Shown here one piece after another: positions 16,714-25,414 of a stretch of 64,000 nucleotides of DNA (positions are counted from its first letter, which is position 1; each line of letters begins with the position of its first letter). Location: positions 372,001-436,000 of the forward strand of contig NZ_JAATIT010000002.1 of assembly GCF_011926545.1 (NCBI RefSeq). Direction: 5' to 3'. This DNA comes from Sphingopyxis italica (GTDB taxonomy: Bacteria > Pseudomonadota > Alphaproteobacteria > Sphingomonadales > Sphingomonadaceae). A program made the position numbers and the translations under genes. Under the pieces are notes generated by a model. That model made no database searches. It was not told where the DNA came from and saw nothing but the letters and a program-made list of their open reading frames with translations.

Positions 16714-17558
16714 TTCAATGCTCCCGCCATCGTCCACCAGCCCGGATGCCGCTCGGCCAGCAAGACGGCGGCAGCATCGCGCTCGGCCGCCGCGTCGAAC
16801 AGCGCGAAGCAGGTCGCCCCCGAACCCGACATGCGCGCCAGCCAGGGCCTGAGCGCGCCGAGTTCGAGCAAAATGTCGGCGATCGCCGGGCACTGGGCGA
16901 TCGCCGGGCGCTGCAGATCGTTGCGCGCGCCGAGCAACCCCGCGCGCGGCTCGGCGCCGGTGAACAAAGGCCCGCGATCGATCCCCTCCCATGCGGCGAA
17001 CACCGGCCCCGTCGCGACCGGCTGGCGCGGATTGACCAGCAGCACCGGCGTCCCGCCGAGCCGCAGCCCGGGCACGGCGCTGAGTTCCTCGCCCGTGCCG
17101 ACACCCAGACACGTCTCGCTCGCCACGCAAGCGGCGACATCGGCGCCGAGCGGGCTCATAATCCGCGCCAGCGTCGCGTCGCCGATCTCGGGCAGAAAAC
17201 GCCGCCGCACCAACCGCGCCATCGCCGCGGCATCCGCCGACCCGCCACCGATCCCTGCTGCGACGGGCAGCGTCTTGGTCAAATTCACCGCCAGCGGCGG
17301 CACCCGGTCGGCGCCGTAGAGATCGCGCAGCAGCGCCAGCCCCCGCATCACCAGATTGTCGCCGCTCGCGCTCAGCCCGTCGGCGAATTCGCCGTCGATC
17401 GCCAGACTGTCGGCATCCGCGACCTCGGCGGCGATCGCATCACCGCCGTCGACAAAGGCGAACAGCGTCTCGATCGCATGATAGCCGTCGGCGCGCCGCG
17501 CCCGGACGTGCAGCGCGAGGTTGATCTTGGCCCAGCCGGTCTCCTGAAACGCCGTCAC
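16710..17558 (-). CDS. ispE: 4-diphosphocytidyl-2-C-methyl-D-erythritol kinase
   Basis: A 282-residue GHMP kinase. WAKINLALHV near the N-terminus is the substrate-binding start, PVAAGIGGGSADAAA (about 95) is the ATP phosphate loop and RMSGSGATCFALF near the end is the third GHMP motif. IspE phosphorylates CDP-methylerythritol in the MEP route to isoprenoids. The GTG at 17558 overlaps the stop of the TPR gene, and the gene's own TGA overlaps the next GTG. An upstream extension in frame would read through TPR coding sequence and was rejected. Confidence 0.93.
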   Translation of the reverse strand: MTAFQETGWAKINLALHVRARRADGYHAIETLFAFVDGGDAIAAEVADADSLAIDGEFADGLSASGDNLVMRGLALLRDLYGADRVPPLAVNLTKTLPVAAGIGGGSADAAAMARLVRRRFLPEIGDATLARIMSPLGADVAACVASETCLGVGTGEELSAVPGLRLGGTPVLLVNPRQPVATGPVFAAWEGIDRGPLFTGAEPRAGLLGARNDLQRPAIAQCPAIADILLELGALRPWLARMSGSGATCFALFDAAAERDAAAVLLAERHPGWWTMAGALK

Positions 17559-19165
17559 GGCGCCGTCGTGGCGGGGGTCAGCCCGTCGCGGAGCTTCGCC
17601 ACCAGCCGCGTCGCCATCTCGGCGTCGGCGAGCAGCGCTGCGGCGCGCCAATTATATCGCGCGCGAAACTTCTGTCCCGCCTTCCAATAAGCGTCGCCCA
17701 GATGTTCGACGATCACCGCATTGTCGGGCTCGCCGCGCTGCGCCTTTTCGAGCAAATCGACCGCATCGTCGGTGCGCCCGGTCAGGAAATAGGCCCAGCC
17801 GAGCGAATCGGCGATGCTCGCATTCCGGGGCTCGCGGCGCCACGCGGTTTCGATCCGCGCGAGCGACTGCTCGATGTCCTTGCGCCGTTCGAGCGCCGAA
17901 TAACCTGCGAAATTCAATATCGAGGCGTCGCCGGGCCGCAGCGCCACCGCCCGCTCCATCAGGGGCTGCGCCTCGTCCCACCGCCCCGCCTGCAACAGGA
18001 GGTCCGCGCGCGCGATCAGCAGGGTGCCGCGCAGCGCCCTGTCGCCTTCATCGTCGCCCAGCGCCGCCTCGAGCCGCTCATAGGCGCGGCCCGCCGCCGT
18101 GGGGTCGCCCGATCGCCGCGCGATGTCGGCGAAGCGGACGAGCAGGCCGCGCGCGGGATTGGCGTTGGCGGCGGTCTCGGCCAGCTTCGCCGCGCCCGCG
18201 AGGTCGCCGGAATCGGCCATCAATTCGGCGCGGCGCATCGTCAGCACCCCCGGCAGTTCCTGATGCCCGGCATCGAGCAACACCATCGCCTCTTCGCGCT
18301 GGCCGTTGCGGTCGAGCGCTTCGACCAGCGTCGTCCGCACGGCCCAGTCTTCATCGTTCAGCCAATAGGCCGCGCGCGCGAACAGCAAGGGCAGCTTCGC
18401 ACTGCCATTCGGCGTTCGCGCGAGGCCGTCGGCCAATATGCCGAGCCATTGCGCGACACCTTCACGCGGCGTCGAAACCGGCTGGTCGGGCAGCAGCAGC
18501 ATCGGGTCCTCCCGCTGCCCCGACGCCAACGCGATCCGCCCGCGCAGCCGCTTGGCCGCTTCGCTTTCGTCCGCCTTGTCGAGCGTTGCCGCGACCCGCG
18601 TGGCGACAAGCTGGCTCGTCCGGTCGGTCAGCGTGATATTGTCGGTCAGCGCCGCGGCCGAATCGGCGCGCTTCGCCGCGATCTGAACGAGCGCGACCTG
18701 CAGCGTCAGCGCGGGTTCGGGCCGGGTCGGACTGTTCACCGCGAGGAGATGCTGCTCGGGAAATTTCTCGCGCGCGCCGATGTCGATCCACGCATTCACC
18801 GTCGGCGTGATCAGCCGCGCGATCGTGTCGGCGCCCGTCTTGTCCGCCCGCCCCGCCATATAGGTGCGGGCCGCCTTCCAGTCCGACCTGCGCATCGCAT
18901 CGACCATCAGCACCAGCTGCGCATCGAACCGGCGGTCGCCCGCCGCCCACAGGCGTTGCGCAGCGTCGTGCGCGGCGTCGAGGTCGCCCGCCTCGATCGC
19001 CTGCTCGAGCATCCGTCCGCGGATGCCGGGCAAGCCCGGCGCGGCGCTCGACACCATCGCCAGCGCCGACAGCGCGACTGCCGGCGCGCCACTCTCTTCC
19101 GCCAGTCGCGCGCGCACGAGCGCGTTGAGGACCTCGCCGCTATCGCTGGCGGCATGCGCAGGCAC
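17555..19165 (-). CDS. Periplasmic tetratricopeptide-repeat protein
   Basis: At least 536 residues of helical repeats, clearest in the C-terminal half. ASILNFAGYSALERRKDIEQ, ASIADSLGWAYFLTGRTDDA and AVIVEHLGDAYWKAGQKFRA are consecutive TPR units. The coordinates use the GTG at 19165, but in-frame codons from 19210 to 19166 encode KSARFFLIAAAIAAAV, a very good signal peptide leading into PAHA. No ATG, GTG or TTG opens that segment; only CTG (19192) or a rare ATC/ATT start is available, so the true start is unresolved. It lies directly after ETF-QO and overlaps ispE by four bases. Such TPR proteins often scaffold envelope assembly; the partner here is unknown. Confidence 0.8.
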   Translation of the reverse strand: MPAHAASDSGEVLNALVRARLAEESGAPAVALSALAMVSSAAPGLPGIRGRMLEQAIEAGDLDAAHDAAQRLWAAGDRRFDAQLVLMVDAMRRSDWKAARTYMAGRADKTGADTIARLITPTVNAWIDIGAREKFPEQHLLAVNSPTRPEPALTLQVALVQIAAKRADSAAALTDNITLTDRTSQLVATRVAATLDKADESEAAKRLRGRIALASGQREDPMLLLPDQPVSTPREGVAQWLGILADGLARTPNGSAKLPLLFARAAYWLNDEDWAVRTTLVEALDRNGQREEAMVLLDAGHQELPGVLTMRRAELMADSGDLAGAAKLAETAANANPARGLLVRFADIARRSGDPTAAGRAYERLEAALGDDEGDRALRGTLLIARADLLLQAGRWDEAQPLMERAVALRPGDASILNFAGYSALERRKDIEQSLARIETAWRREPRNASIADSLGWAYFLTGRTDDAVDLLEKAQRGEPDNAVIVEHLGDAYWKAGQKFRARYNWRAAALLADAEMATRLVAKLRDGLTPATTAP

Positions 19166-19208
19166 CGCCGCCGCGATCGCGGCAGCGATCAGAAAGAAGC
19201 GAGCGGAC

Positions 19209-20864
19209 TTACATGTTCGGATAATTGGGGCCTCCGCCGCCTTCGGGGGTGACCCAGTTGATGTTCTGGGTCGGGTCCTTGATGTCGCAGGTCTTGCAGT
19301 GGACGCAATTCTGCGCGTTGATCACGAATTTGGGATCGCCGTCCTCTTCGCCGACGATCTCATAGACGCCCGCCGGGCAATAACGCTGCGCGGGCTCGTC
19401 ATAGAGCGGCAGATTATAGGCGACCGGAATCGACGGATCCTTCAGTTGCAGATGAACCGGTTGATCTTCCTCATGGTTGGTGTTCGAAATGAACACCGAG
19501 GAGAGACGGTCGAAGGTCAGCACGCCGTCGGCCTTGGGATAGTCCGGTTTCGGCATGATGTCGGCGCGATAGAGGCTCTCATTGTCCGGATGATGCTTCA
19601 TCGTGAAGGGGAGTTTGATCTTCAGCGTTTCGAGCCACATCGTCATCCCCGACAGGATCGTCCCCGCCAGGTCGCCATATTTCTCGACGAGCGGCAGCAC
19701 GTTGCGCACGATGCTGAGTTCCTTCTTGACCCAGCTGTCGTCATAGGCCGCCTGATAGGCGCCGAGCGTGTCGCCCGACCGGCCCGCGGCAACCGCCGCG
19801 AACGCCGCCTCGGCCGCCATCATCCCCGATTTCATCGAGGTGTGCGTGCCCTTGATGCGCGGCACGTTGAGGAAGCCCGCACTGTCGCCGATCAACGCGC
19901 CGCCCGGGAAGGCGAGCTTCGGCACCGATTGCAGCCCGCCGTCGCTGATCGCGCGCGCGCCATAGGAAACGCGTTTGCCGCCCTTCAATATCTTCGCGAT
20001 TTCGGGATGCGTCTTCCACTTCTGCATCTCCTGGAACGGAGAAATGTGCGGGTTGCGATAGTTGAGCCAGGTCACGAAACCCAATGCGACCTGCCCGTTG
20101 GCCTGATGATAGAGAAAGCCGCCGCCATTGGCATTCTGGTCGAGCGGCCAGCCCTGCGTATGGATGACGCGCCCCGGCGCATGCTGCTCGGGGTCGATGT
20201 CCCACAATTCCTTGACGCCGAGCCCATAAACCTGCGGCTCGCAATCGGCGTCGAGCGCGAATTGCGGCTTGAGCATCTTGGTCAGATGGCCGCGCACGCC
20301 CTCGGCGAAGAACGTATATTTGGCATGGAGTTCAAGGCCGGGGGCATAGTCCGCTTTATGGCTGCCATCGCGCGCGACGCCCATGTCGCCGGTCGCGACG
20401 CCTTTGACCGAGCCATCCTCGTTATAAAGGATTTCGGCCGCCGGAAAGCCCGGGAAGATTTCGACGCCCAATCCTTCGGCCTGCTCGGCGAGCCAGCGGC
20501 AAAGATTGCCGAGGCTTCCCGTATAGGTGCCCTCATTGTGCATGAAACCGGGCGAGATGAATTCGGGCAGGCCGAATTTCTTGTTCTTGGTCAGAATCCA
20601 GTGTTGATTGTCGTTCACCGGCACCTCGGCCAGCGGGCAGCCCTGGTCGCGCCATTCGGGGAGCAGTTCGTCGAGCGCCCTGGGATCGATCACCGCGCCC
20701 GACAGGATGTGCGCGCCGACTTCGGACCCTTTTTCGAGGATGCACACCGACAATTCGCTGCCGGCTTCATTCGCCAGCTGTTTCAGGCGGATCGCCGCCG
20801 AAAGCCCCGCCGGCCCCGCGCCGACGATGACCACGTCATAGGGCATCGATTCCCGTTCGCTCAC
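19209..20864 (-). CDS. Electron-transfer flavoprotein:ubiquinone oxidoreductase
   Basis: A 551-residue membrane-associated enzyme. It opens with the FAD motif VVIVGAGPAGLSAAIRL (about residue 10). It carries the quinone/membrane segment around GGGFLYHQANGQVALGFV and ends with a 4Fe-4S ferredoxin-like site holding C-x2-C-x2-C within NCVHCKTCDIKDP, plus an upstream Cys in YCPAGVYE. It passes electrons from ETF, reduced by acyl-CoA and amino-acid dehydrogenases, to ubiquinone. The GTG at 20864, preceded by AAAGG at good distance, is preferred to a start about 39 bases upstream because homologues begin at MSERESMPYD. The stop TAA overlaps the N-terminal coding region of the TPR gene. Confidence 0.95.
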   Translation of the reverse strand: MSERESMPYDVVIVGAGPAGLSAAIRLKQLANEAGSELSVCILEKGSEVGAHILSGAVIDPRALDELLPEWRDQGCPLAEVPVNDNQHWILTKNKKFGLPEFISPGFMHNEGTYTGSLGNLCRWLAEQAEGLGVEIFPGFPAAEILYNEDGSVKGVATGDMGVARDGSHKADYAPGLELHAKYTFFAEGVRGHLTKMLKPQFALDADCEPQVYGLGVKELWDIDPEQHAPGRVIHTQGWPLDQNANGGGFLYHQANGQVALGFVTWLNYRNPHISPFQEMQKWKTHPEIAKILKGGKRVSYGARAISDGGLQSVPKLAFPGGALIGDSAGFLNVPRIKGTHTSMKSGMMAAEAAFAAVAAGRSGDTLGAYQAAYDDSWVKKELSIVRNVLPLVEKYGDLAGTILSGMTMWLETLKIKLPFTMKHHPDNESLYRADIMPKPDYPKADGVLTFDRLSSVFISNTNHEEDQPVHLQLKDPSIPVAYNLPLYDEPAQRYCPAGVYEIVGEEDGDPKFVINAQNCVHCKTCDIKDPTQNINWVTPEGGGGPNYPNM

Positions 20865-20983
20865 CGCAAATACCTTTCTGCCGTCCCCGCGCCGATCATT
20901 CATCGTGTCCGGCGCTCATTCTGTCACGAATTGCGATGCCCGCCAATTGACGCGCCCGTCAACCTCCTGTTTCAAACAATTTC

Positions 20984-21772
20984 ATGGGTGGGCAAAACTC
21001 TGCATTGCTGGCGGAAAGCTATAGCGACTGGTGGTCGCTGGCGGGCGTCGACGCGCTGGTCGGCGAGGAACCGGCGGGCTGGCTGGTCGTGCCGCCGGCG
21101 AATGACGCTGCGGCCGCCAAGCCGAAACGCGCGCCCGATAACGAGCCCGAGCCGCTCCCGCTCCCCGCGGCGCTCCAGCGGCAGGAGGCGCTCGAGGCTG
21201 CCGAGCCGAAAGGGCCCGTCGTATTTCCCGACGACTGGAACGAATTTCAAAACTGGCTGGCAACCGGTGCCGACGTGCCCGGCAGCCAGTGGGATGCGCG
21301 CCGGGTGCTTCCGGCGGGCGATGCGGGCGCGCCGCTAATGCTGCTCACCGCCTGGCCCGAAATCGACGATCAGCAGAGCGGCGCTCTCTTCTCGGGCGCC
21401 GCCGGCCAACTGCTTGACGCGATGCTGCGCGCGATCGGCATGGCGCGCGGCGACTGCTACACCGCCAGCCTTGCCGTCACCCGCCCCGCGGGCGGTCGCT
21501 GCGACGGCGAAGAGGCGGCCGAACTCGATCGCCTGCTGTGGCATCATTTGCGGCTGGCGAAGCCGGAGCGGCTGTTGTTGATCGGGAGCGACATCACGCG
21601 CATGGCCGCCGCGATCGCCCTGCCCGATGCGCGCGGAAGGTTACTGAATATTAACCAAGATGGCGCCAAGATGGACGCGGTGGCTGTGGCGCATCCGGTG
21701 ATGCTGCTGGCCCGGCCCGCCCAGAAAGCGGCGGCTTGGGATAGCCTGAAACTGTTCAACCGGGGACGTTGA
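20984..21772 (+). CDS. Uracil-DNA-glycosylase-like protein with degenerate active site
   Basis: A 262-residue protein whose C-terminal two thirds (about 75-258) resemble the UDG superfamily: SGAAGQLLDAMLRAIGM, DCYTASLAVTRPAG, LWHHLRLAKPERLLLIG and a final AVAHPVMLLARP that matches the second UDG motif (HPxxL). The first catalytic motif, GExPG in family 4 enzymes, reads LTAWPEIDDQ, so uracil excision by the usual mechanism is doubtful, and the four Fe-S cysteines of family 4 are not seen. The N-terminal 75 residues are a low-complexity, proline- and alanine-rich linker. It is divergent from ETF-QO and only three bases ahead of the lytic transglycosylase. Confidence 0.65.
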   Translation: MGGQNSALLAESYSDWWSLAGVDALVGEEPAGWLVVPPANDAAAAKPKRAPDNEPEPLPLPAALQRQEALEAAEPKGPVVFPDDWNEFQNWLATGADVPGSQWDARRVLPAGDAGAPLMLLTAWPEIDDQQSGALFSGAAGQLLDAMLRAIGMARGDCYTASLAVTRPAGGRCDGEEAAELDRLLWHHLRLAKPERLLLIGSDITRMAAAIALPDARGRLLNINQDGAKMDAVAVAHPVMLLARPAQKAAAWDSLKLFNRGR

Positions 21773-21775
21773 CAG

Positions 21776-23554
21776 ATGGAAAATATGACCAGAAATCTTA
21801 TCTCCGGCGCCGCTCTGGCGCTTTCGCTCGCCGCAGCGGCCCCCGCGTTCGCCGCCGATGCCGGCGACCGCGATTTCACGTCGGCGCCGCAAACGGTGCC
21901 CGATATTCTCTCTTCGAAGCAGAAGCAGCTTTATACGCAGGTCCTGGGCGCGATCCGCAGCGAACGCTGGGCCGACGCCAAATCGCTGCTCGACGAGTCC
22001 GGCCAGGAGTCCAATGGGGGCCCGCTCACCGATTTCCTGCGCGCCGAATTGCTGACCGCCGCGAACAGCCCGCGCGCCGAAGTCGCCGACATCATGCCGA
22101 TCCTTTCGCGATCGCCCTGGTTGCCGCAAGCCGCACAACTCGGCCGCCTTGCGACAAAGCGCGGCGCGTCCGATCTGCCGGCCCTTCCCTTCGAGGCGCG
22201 CCTCGCCTGGGCCGGCAGCGCGCCGCGCCGGCTCGGCGCCGACAGCGTCAGCGACCCCGCGGCCGCGCGCCTCGCCGCGACGATCCCCGACCGGATCAAG
22301 AACGACGATCCCGCGGGCGCCGAAATGCTGCTCAATGCGGCCATCGACCAGCTCAGCCCGGCGGCGCGCGCCGAATGGACGCAAAAGGTCGCCTGGTCCT
22401 ATTATATCGAAAATGACGACCGGAATGCGCTGCGCCTGTCGCTCGCCTGCACCGCGGGCGGCGGCGCCTGGGCGACACAGGGCGCGTGGGTGCAGGGTCT
22501 CGCGTCGTGGCGGCTTCGCGATTACCGCACCGCGCTCACCGCGTTCGACCGCGTCGCCAAGGAAGCGCCCGACAGCGAACAGCGCGCCGCCGCTTATTAT
22601 TGGGCCTCGCGCGCCGCGGTCGCCGCGGGCCAGCCCGCCTTGGTGGAGCCGCGCCTGCGCGCCGCCGCCGCCAATCAGGAAACCTTCTACGGCCTGCTCG
22701 CCGCCGAATCGCTCGGCGTCGAGGCGGCAATCCAGCGCGAGAATGTCCGGGCCGACCGCAGCGCGTGGCGCGCGCTCGAGAAGCTGCCCAACGTCCGCAT
22801 CGCGATGGCGTTCGCCGAGATCGGCGAAGATATCTACGCGGGGCAGGCGCTGCGCCATCAGGCCCAGATCGGCAATTCCGACCAGCATGCCCAGCTCATC
22901 GCGATGGCGGGCGCGCTCAGCCTGCCCGAAACGCAGCTCTATCTCGCGCACAACACCCCGCATGGCCGCAAGCCCGCCGTGCAGGCCCGCTATCCGCAGC
23001 CGAAATGGGAACCGAAGGGCGGGTGGAAAGTCGATCCCGCGCTGGTCTTCGCCCACACGCTCCAGGAATCGCGTTTTCAGCGTACCGTGGTCAGCAGCGC
23101 GGGCGCGACCGGGCTGATGCAGGTGCGCCCCGGCACCGCGCGCGATATCGTGCGTTGGGAAGGCGCGGTCGCCGCGCTCGGCGACCTCAAGACGCCCGCG
23201 GTGAACATGGACCTTGGCCAGCGCTATCTCCAATATCTGAGCCGCGAGCCCGCGACGGGCGGCCAACTGCCCAAGGTCATCGCGGCCTATAACGCCGGCC
23301 CCGCGCCGGTCGCCCGCTGGCAGACCGAGATCCGCGATAATGACGATCCGTTGCTTTATATGGAATCGATCCCCTATTGGGAAACGCGCGGCTATGTCGG
23401 CATCGTGCTGCGCAACTACTGGATGTACGAAGCGCAGCAGGGCAAGCCTTCGGTCAGCCGCGCCGCGCTGGCGCAGGGGAAATGGCCGCGCTTCCCCGAC
23501 GGAAAGGATCGCACGCGCCTGACCTATGCCGGCGATTTCGCGAATGCCGATTGA
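21776..23554 (+). CDS. Periplasmic soluble lytic murein transglycosylase
   Basis: A 592-residue exported enzyme. The signal peptide ends near PAFAADAG (about residue 22). A long alpha-helical superhelix (about 40-430) precedes the SLT catalytic domain (about 430-560). In that domain QESRFQ supplies the catalytic glutamate, [15 protein letters not shown] is the goose-lysozyme-like core and [11 protein letters not shown] is the conserved C-terminal motif. It cleaves the MurNAc-GlcNAc bond to a 1,6-anhydro product during wall turnover. The stop overlaps moaB by eleven bases, so the two are translationally coupled; there is no obvious functional link. Confidence 0.93.
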   Translation: MENMTRNLISGAALALSLAAAAPAFAADAGDRDFTSAPQTVPDILSSKQKQLYTQVLGAIRSERWADAKSLLDESGQESNGGPLTDFLRAELLTAANSPRAEVADIMPILSRSPWLPQAAQLGRLATKRGASDLPALPFEARLAWAGSAPRRLGADSVSDPAAARLAATIPDRIKNDDPAGAEMLLNAAIDQLSPAARAEWTQKVAWSYYIENDDRNALRLSLACTAGGGAWATQGAWVQGLASWRLRDYRTALTAFDRVAKEAPDSEQRAAAYYWASRAAVAAGQPALVEPRLRAAAANQETFYGLLAAESLGVEAAIQRENVRADRSAWRALEKLPNVRIAMAFAEIGEDIYAGQALRHQAQIGNSDQHAQLIAMAGALSLPETQLYLAHNTPHGRKPAVQARYPQPKWEPKGGWKVDPALVFAHTLQESRFQRTVVSSAGATGLMQVRPGTARDIVRWEGAVAALGDLKTPAVNMDLGQRYLQYLSREPATGGQLPKVIAAYNAGPAPVARWQTEIRDNDDPLLYMESIPYWETRGYVGIVLRNYWMYEAQQGKPSVSRAALAQGKWPRFPDGKDRTRLTYAGDFANAD

Positions 23555-24068
23555 CGAGAGCCTGGCCTTCAAACCCGTCCGCATCGCGCTCCTGACGATT
23601 TCGGACAGCCGCAGTGCCGCCGACGACCGTTCGGGCGACAAGCTTGAGGAATTGCTGAGCGGCGCCGGCCATATCCTCGCCGCGCGCGCGATCATCAAGG
23701 ACGAGACCGCCCTGATCGTCTCGCGCCTCCACAACTGGATCGACGACCCCGAGGTCGATGTCGTGATCACCACCGGCGGCACCGGCCTGACGGGCCGCGA
23801 CGTGACGCCCGAGGCGCTTCACCGGCTGGACGGCAAGGATATTCCGGGTTTCGGCGAGCTCTTCCGCTGGCTCAGCTACCAGACGATCGGCACCTCGACG
23901 ATCCAGTCGCGCGCCTGCGCCGTGGTCGCCCGCGGCACCTATATCTTCGCGCTCCCCGGTTCGACCGGCGCGGTGACCGACGCGTGGGAAGGCATCCTCT
24001 CGACCCAGCTCGACAGTCGCCACAAGCCTTGCAATTTCGTCGAACTGATGCCGCGATTGATGGAATGA
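23544..24068 (+). CDS. moaB: Molybdopterin adenylyltransferase-like MoaB
   Basis: A 174-residue protein of the MoaB/Mog fold. [17 protein letters not shown] (about 73-89) is the molybdopterin-binding loop with its TGGTG core, and [14 protein letters not shown] (about 135) is the second conserved loop. It takes part in molybdenum cofactor synthesis; moaD and moaE are at 55887 and 55447 in this window. The ATG at 23544 lies within the end of the lytic transglycosylase gene and matches the family start; an ATG 18 bases upstream is possible. Confidence 0.9.
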   Translation: MPIDESLAFKPVRIALLTISDSRSAADDRSGDKLEELLSGAGHILAARAIIKDETALIVSRLHNWIDDPEVDVVITTGGTGLTGRDVTPEALHRLDGKDIPGFGELFRWLSYQTIGTSTIQSRACAVVARGTYIFALPGSTGAVTDAWEGILSTQLDSRHKPCNFVELMPRLME

Positions 24069-24082
24069 TCCTACACTAGTGT

Positions 24083-24170
24083 CGTCATCCCCGCGAAAGC
24101 GGGGACCCAGAGCGGTGGAGCGCCTACCTGGAAGGGTGGAGCTGGGTTCCCGCTTTCGCGGGAATGACGA
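24083..24170. repeat. Intergenic palindrome, REP-like family 1, second copy
   Basis: The arms 24083-24110 and 24142-24170 share the CCCGCGAAAGCGGG core and CTGGGT ends with the copy at 1643. They differ by a few mismatches and a longer loop of about 31 bases. The copy lies between moaB and the radical SAM gene and by chance stays open in the radical SAM reading frame. Confidence 0.85.
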
Positions 24171-24219
24171 AAGGGCAAATGTTCTTTATTTGTTCTCAAC
24201 AACGGCGTATTCTCCGCCG

Positions 24220-25302
24220 GTGGAATCACCCAAACCCCCGATTCCGGGCCGCGGCGCCCCGACCAACTTACGCCCGACCCGCACCGGATCGCTCGACCGC
24301 GAGGCCGATGGCGACTGGCTCGACGCTGCCGAGGACATCGACGGCGAGGCGCCGCGCCTGCGCACGACGGTCACGGTCGAACATCCCAAGACGATCATCG
24401 CGCGCAATTCGTCGCCCGACATCGGCTTTGACCGCTCGATCAACCCCTATCGCGGCTGCGAGCATGGCTGCATCTATTGTTTCGCGCGCCCGACCCACGC
24501 CTTTCACGACCTCTCGCCCGGGCTCGATTTCGAAAGCAAGCTGTTCGCCAAACCCGACGCGGCGAAGCTGCTCCGCGCCGAACTCGCCAAGCGCAATTAC
24601 AAGGTCGCGCCGCTCGCGATCGGCACCAACACCGACGGTTACCAGCCGATCGAACGCGAATGGGGCATCACGCGGTCGGTGGTCGAGGTGCTCGCCGAAA
24701 CGCGCCACCCGCTGATCATTACGACCAAATCCGACCGCGTGCTGCGCGATATCGACCTGCTCGCCGACATGGCGCGCGACAATCTGGTCGGCGTCGCGGT
24801 GTCGGTGACCTCGCTCGACCCGAAAATCGCGCGCATGCTCGAACCGCGCGCGCCGCACCCGCGCCGCCGCCTCGCCGCGATCCGCAAGCTGATCGATGCC
24901 GGGGTGCCTACACAGGTCAATATCTCGCCGATCATCCCCGCGATCACCGACCACGAAATCGAGGCGATCATGGCGGCGGCGGCCGAAGCTGGCGCGATCC
25001 GCGCTTCCTACATCCTCATGCGCCTGCCCTTCGAGGTCGCACCGCTCTTTCGCGCCTGGCTCGCCGCTCATTATCCCGACCGCGCCGACAAGGTGATGCA
25101 CATGGTGCAGGACATCCGCGGCGGTCGCGACAACGACGCTCAGTTCTTCACGCGCATGCGCGGCCAAGGCGTCTGGGCGCAGCTCACCCGCACCCGCGTC
25201 AAGCGCGCCGCGCGTGAACATGGCATGGACCGGAGCTTCCCGCAGATCCGCAGCGACCTGTTCCGTCCGCCCGAGCGCGACGGGCAGATGGAGCTGTTTT
25301 GA
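24220..25302 (+). CDS. PA0069-family radical SAM protein
   Basis: A 360-residue radical SAM enzyme. RGCEHGCIYCFARPTH (about residue 85) has the CxxxCxxC cluster motif that binds a 4Fe-4S cluster and SAM. The SPASM-less barrel continues through IGTNTDGYQPIEREWGITR and TTKSDRVLRDIDLL, both typical of the Rv2578c/PA0069 group related to spore photoproduct lyase-like proteins. The reaction is unknown. The reading frame stays open upstream through the palindrome at 24083, but that part only translates the repeat. The GTG at 24220, giving VESPKPPIPGRG, fits the family N-terminus. It converges on the acyl-CoA synthetase with a repeat between them. Confidence 0.85.
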   Translation: MESPKPPIPGRGAPTNLRPTRTGSLDREADGDWLDAAEDIDGEAPRLRTTVTVEHPKTIIARNSSPDIGFDRSINPYRGCEHGCIYCFARPTHAFHDLSPGLDFESKLFAKPDAAKLLRAELAKRNYKVAPLAIGTNTDGYQPIEREWGITRSVVEVLAETRHPLIITTKSDRVLRDIDLLADMARDNLVGVAVSVTSLDPKIARMLEPRAPHPRRRLAAIRKLIDAGVPTQVNISPIIPAITDHEIEAIMAAAAEAGAIRASYILMRLPFEVAPLFRAWLAAHYPDRADKVMHMVQDIRGGRDNDAQFFTRMRGQGVWAQLTRTRVKRAAREHGMDRSFPQIRSDLFRPPERDGQMELF

Positions 25303-25315
25303 GTCCTCTTGAAGC

Positions 25316-25404
25316 CGTTCGTGCTGAGCTTGTCGAAGCGCCGCTCTTTTCTTCTCCAAGGCGGAGAGAAAGAACGGCCCTTCGACAAGCTCAGGGCAAA
25401 CGGG
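25316..25404. repeat. Intergenic palindrome, family 2 (TGAGCTTGTCGAAG)
   Basis: The arm at 25316-25338 contains GCTGAGCTTGTCGAAG and is mirrored by CTTCGACAAGCTCAGGGC at 25380-25398, flanked by CCGTTCG and AAACGGG. An inner CTTTTCTTCTCC/GGAGAGAAAG-like stem extends the hairpin. It lies between convergent genes and probably ends both transcripts. Related copies are at 53707, 55316 and 60111. Confidence 0.85.
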
Positions 25405-25414
25405 TTTTTAGCGA

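Noticed and set aside
15985..17130. A longer form of the N-formylglutamate amidohydrolase
   Set aside because: The added part is ispE read out of frame; the GTG at 16713 gives the family start.
21641..23782. A 713-codon minus-strand frame opposite the lytic transglycosylase
   Set aside because: Antisense shadow of a clear Slt-family gene; composition is typical of third-position GC mirroring.
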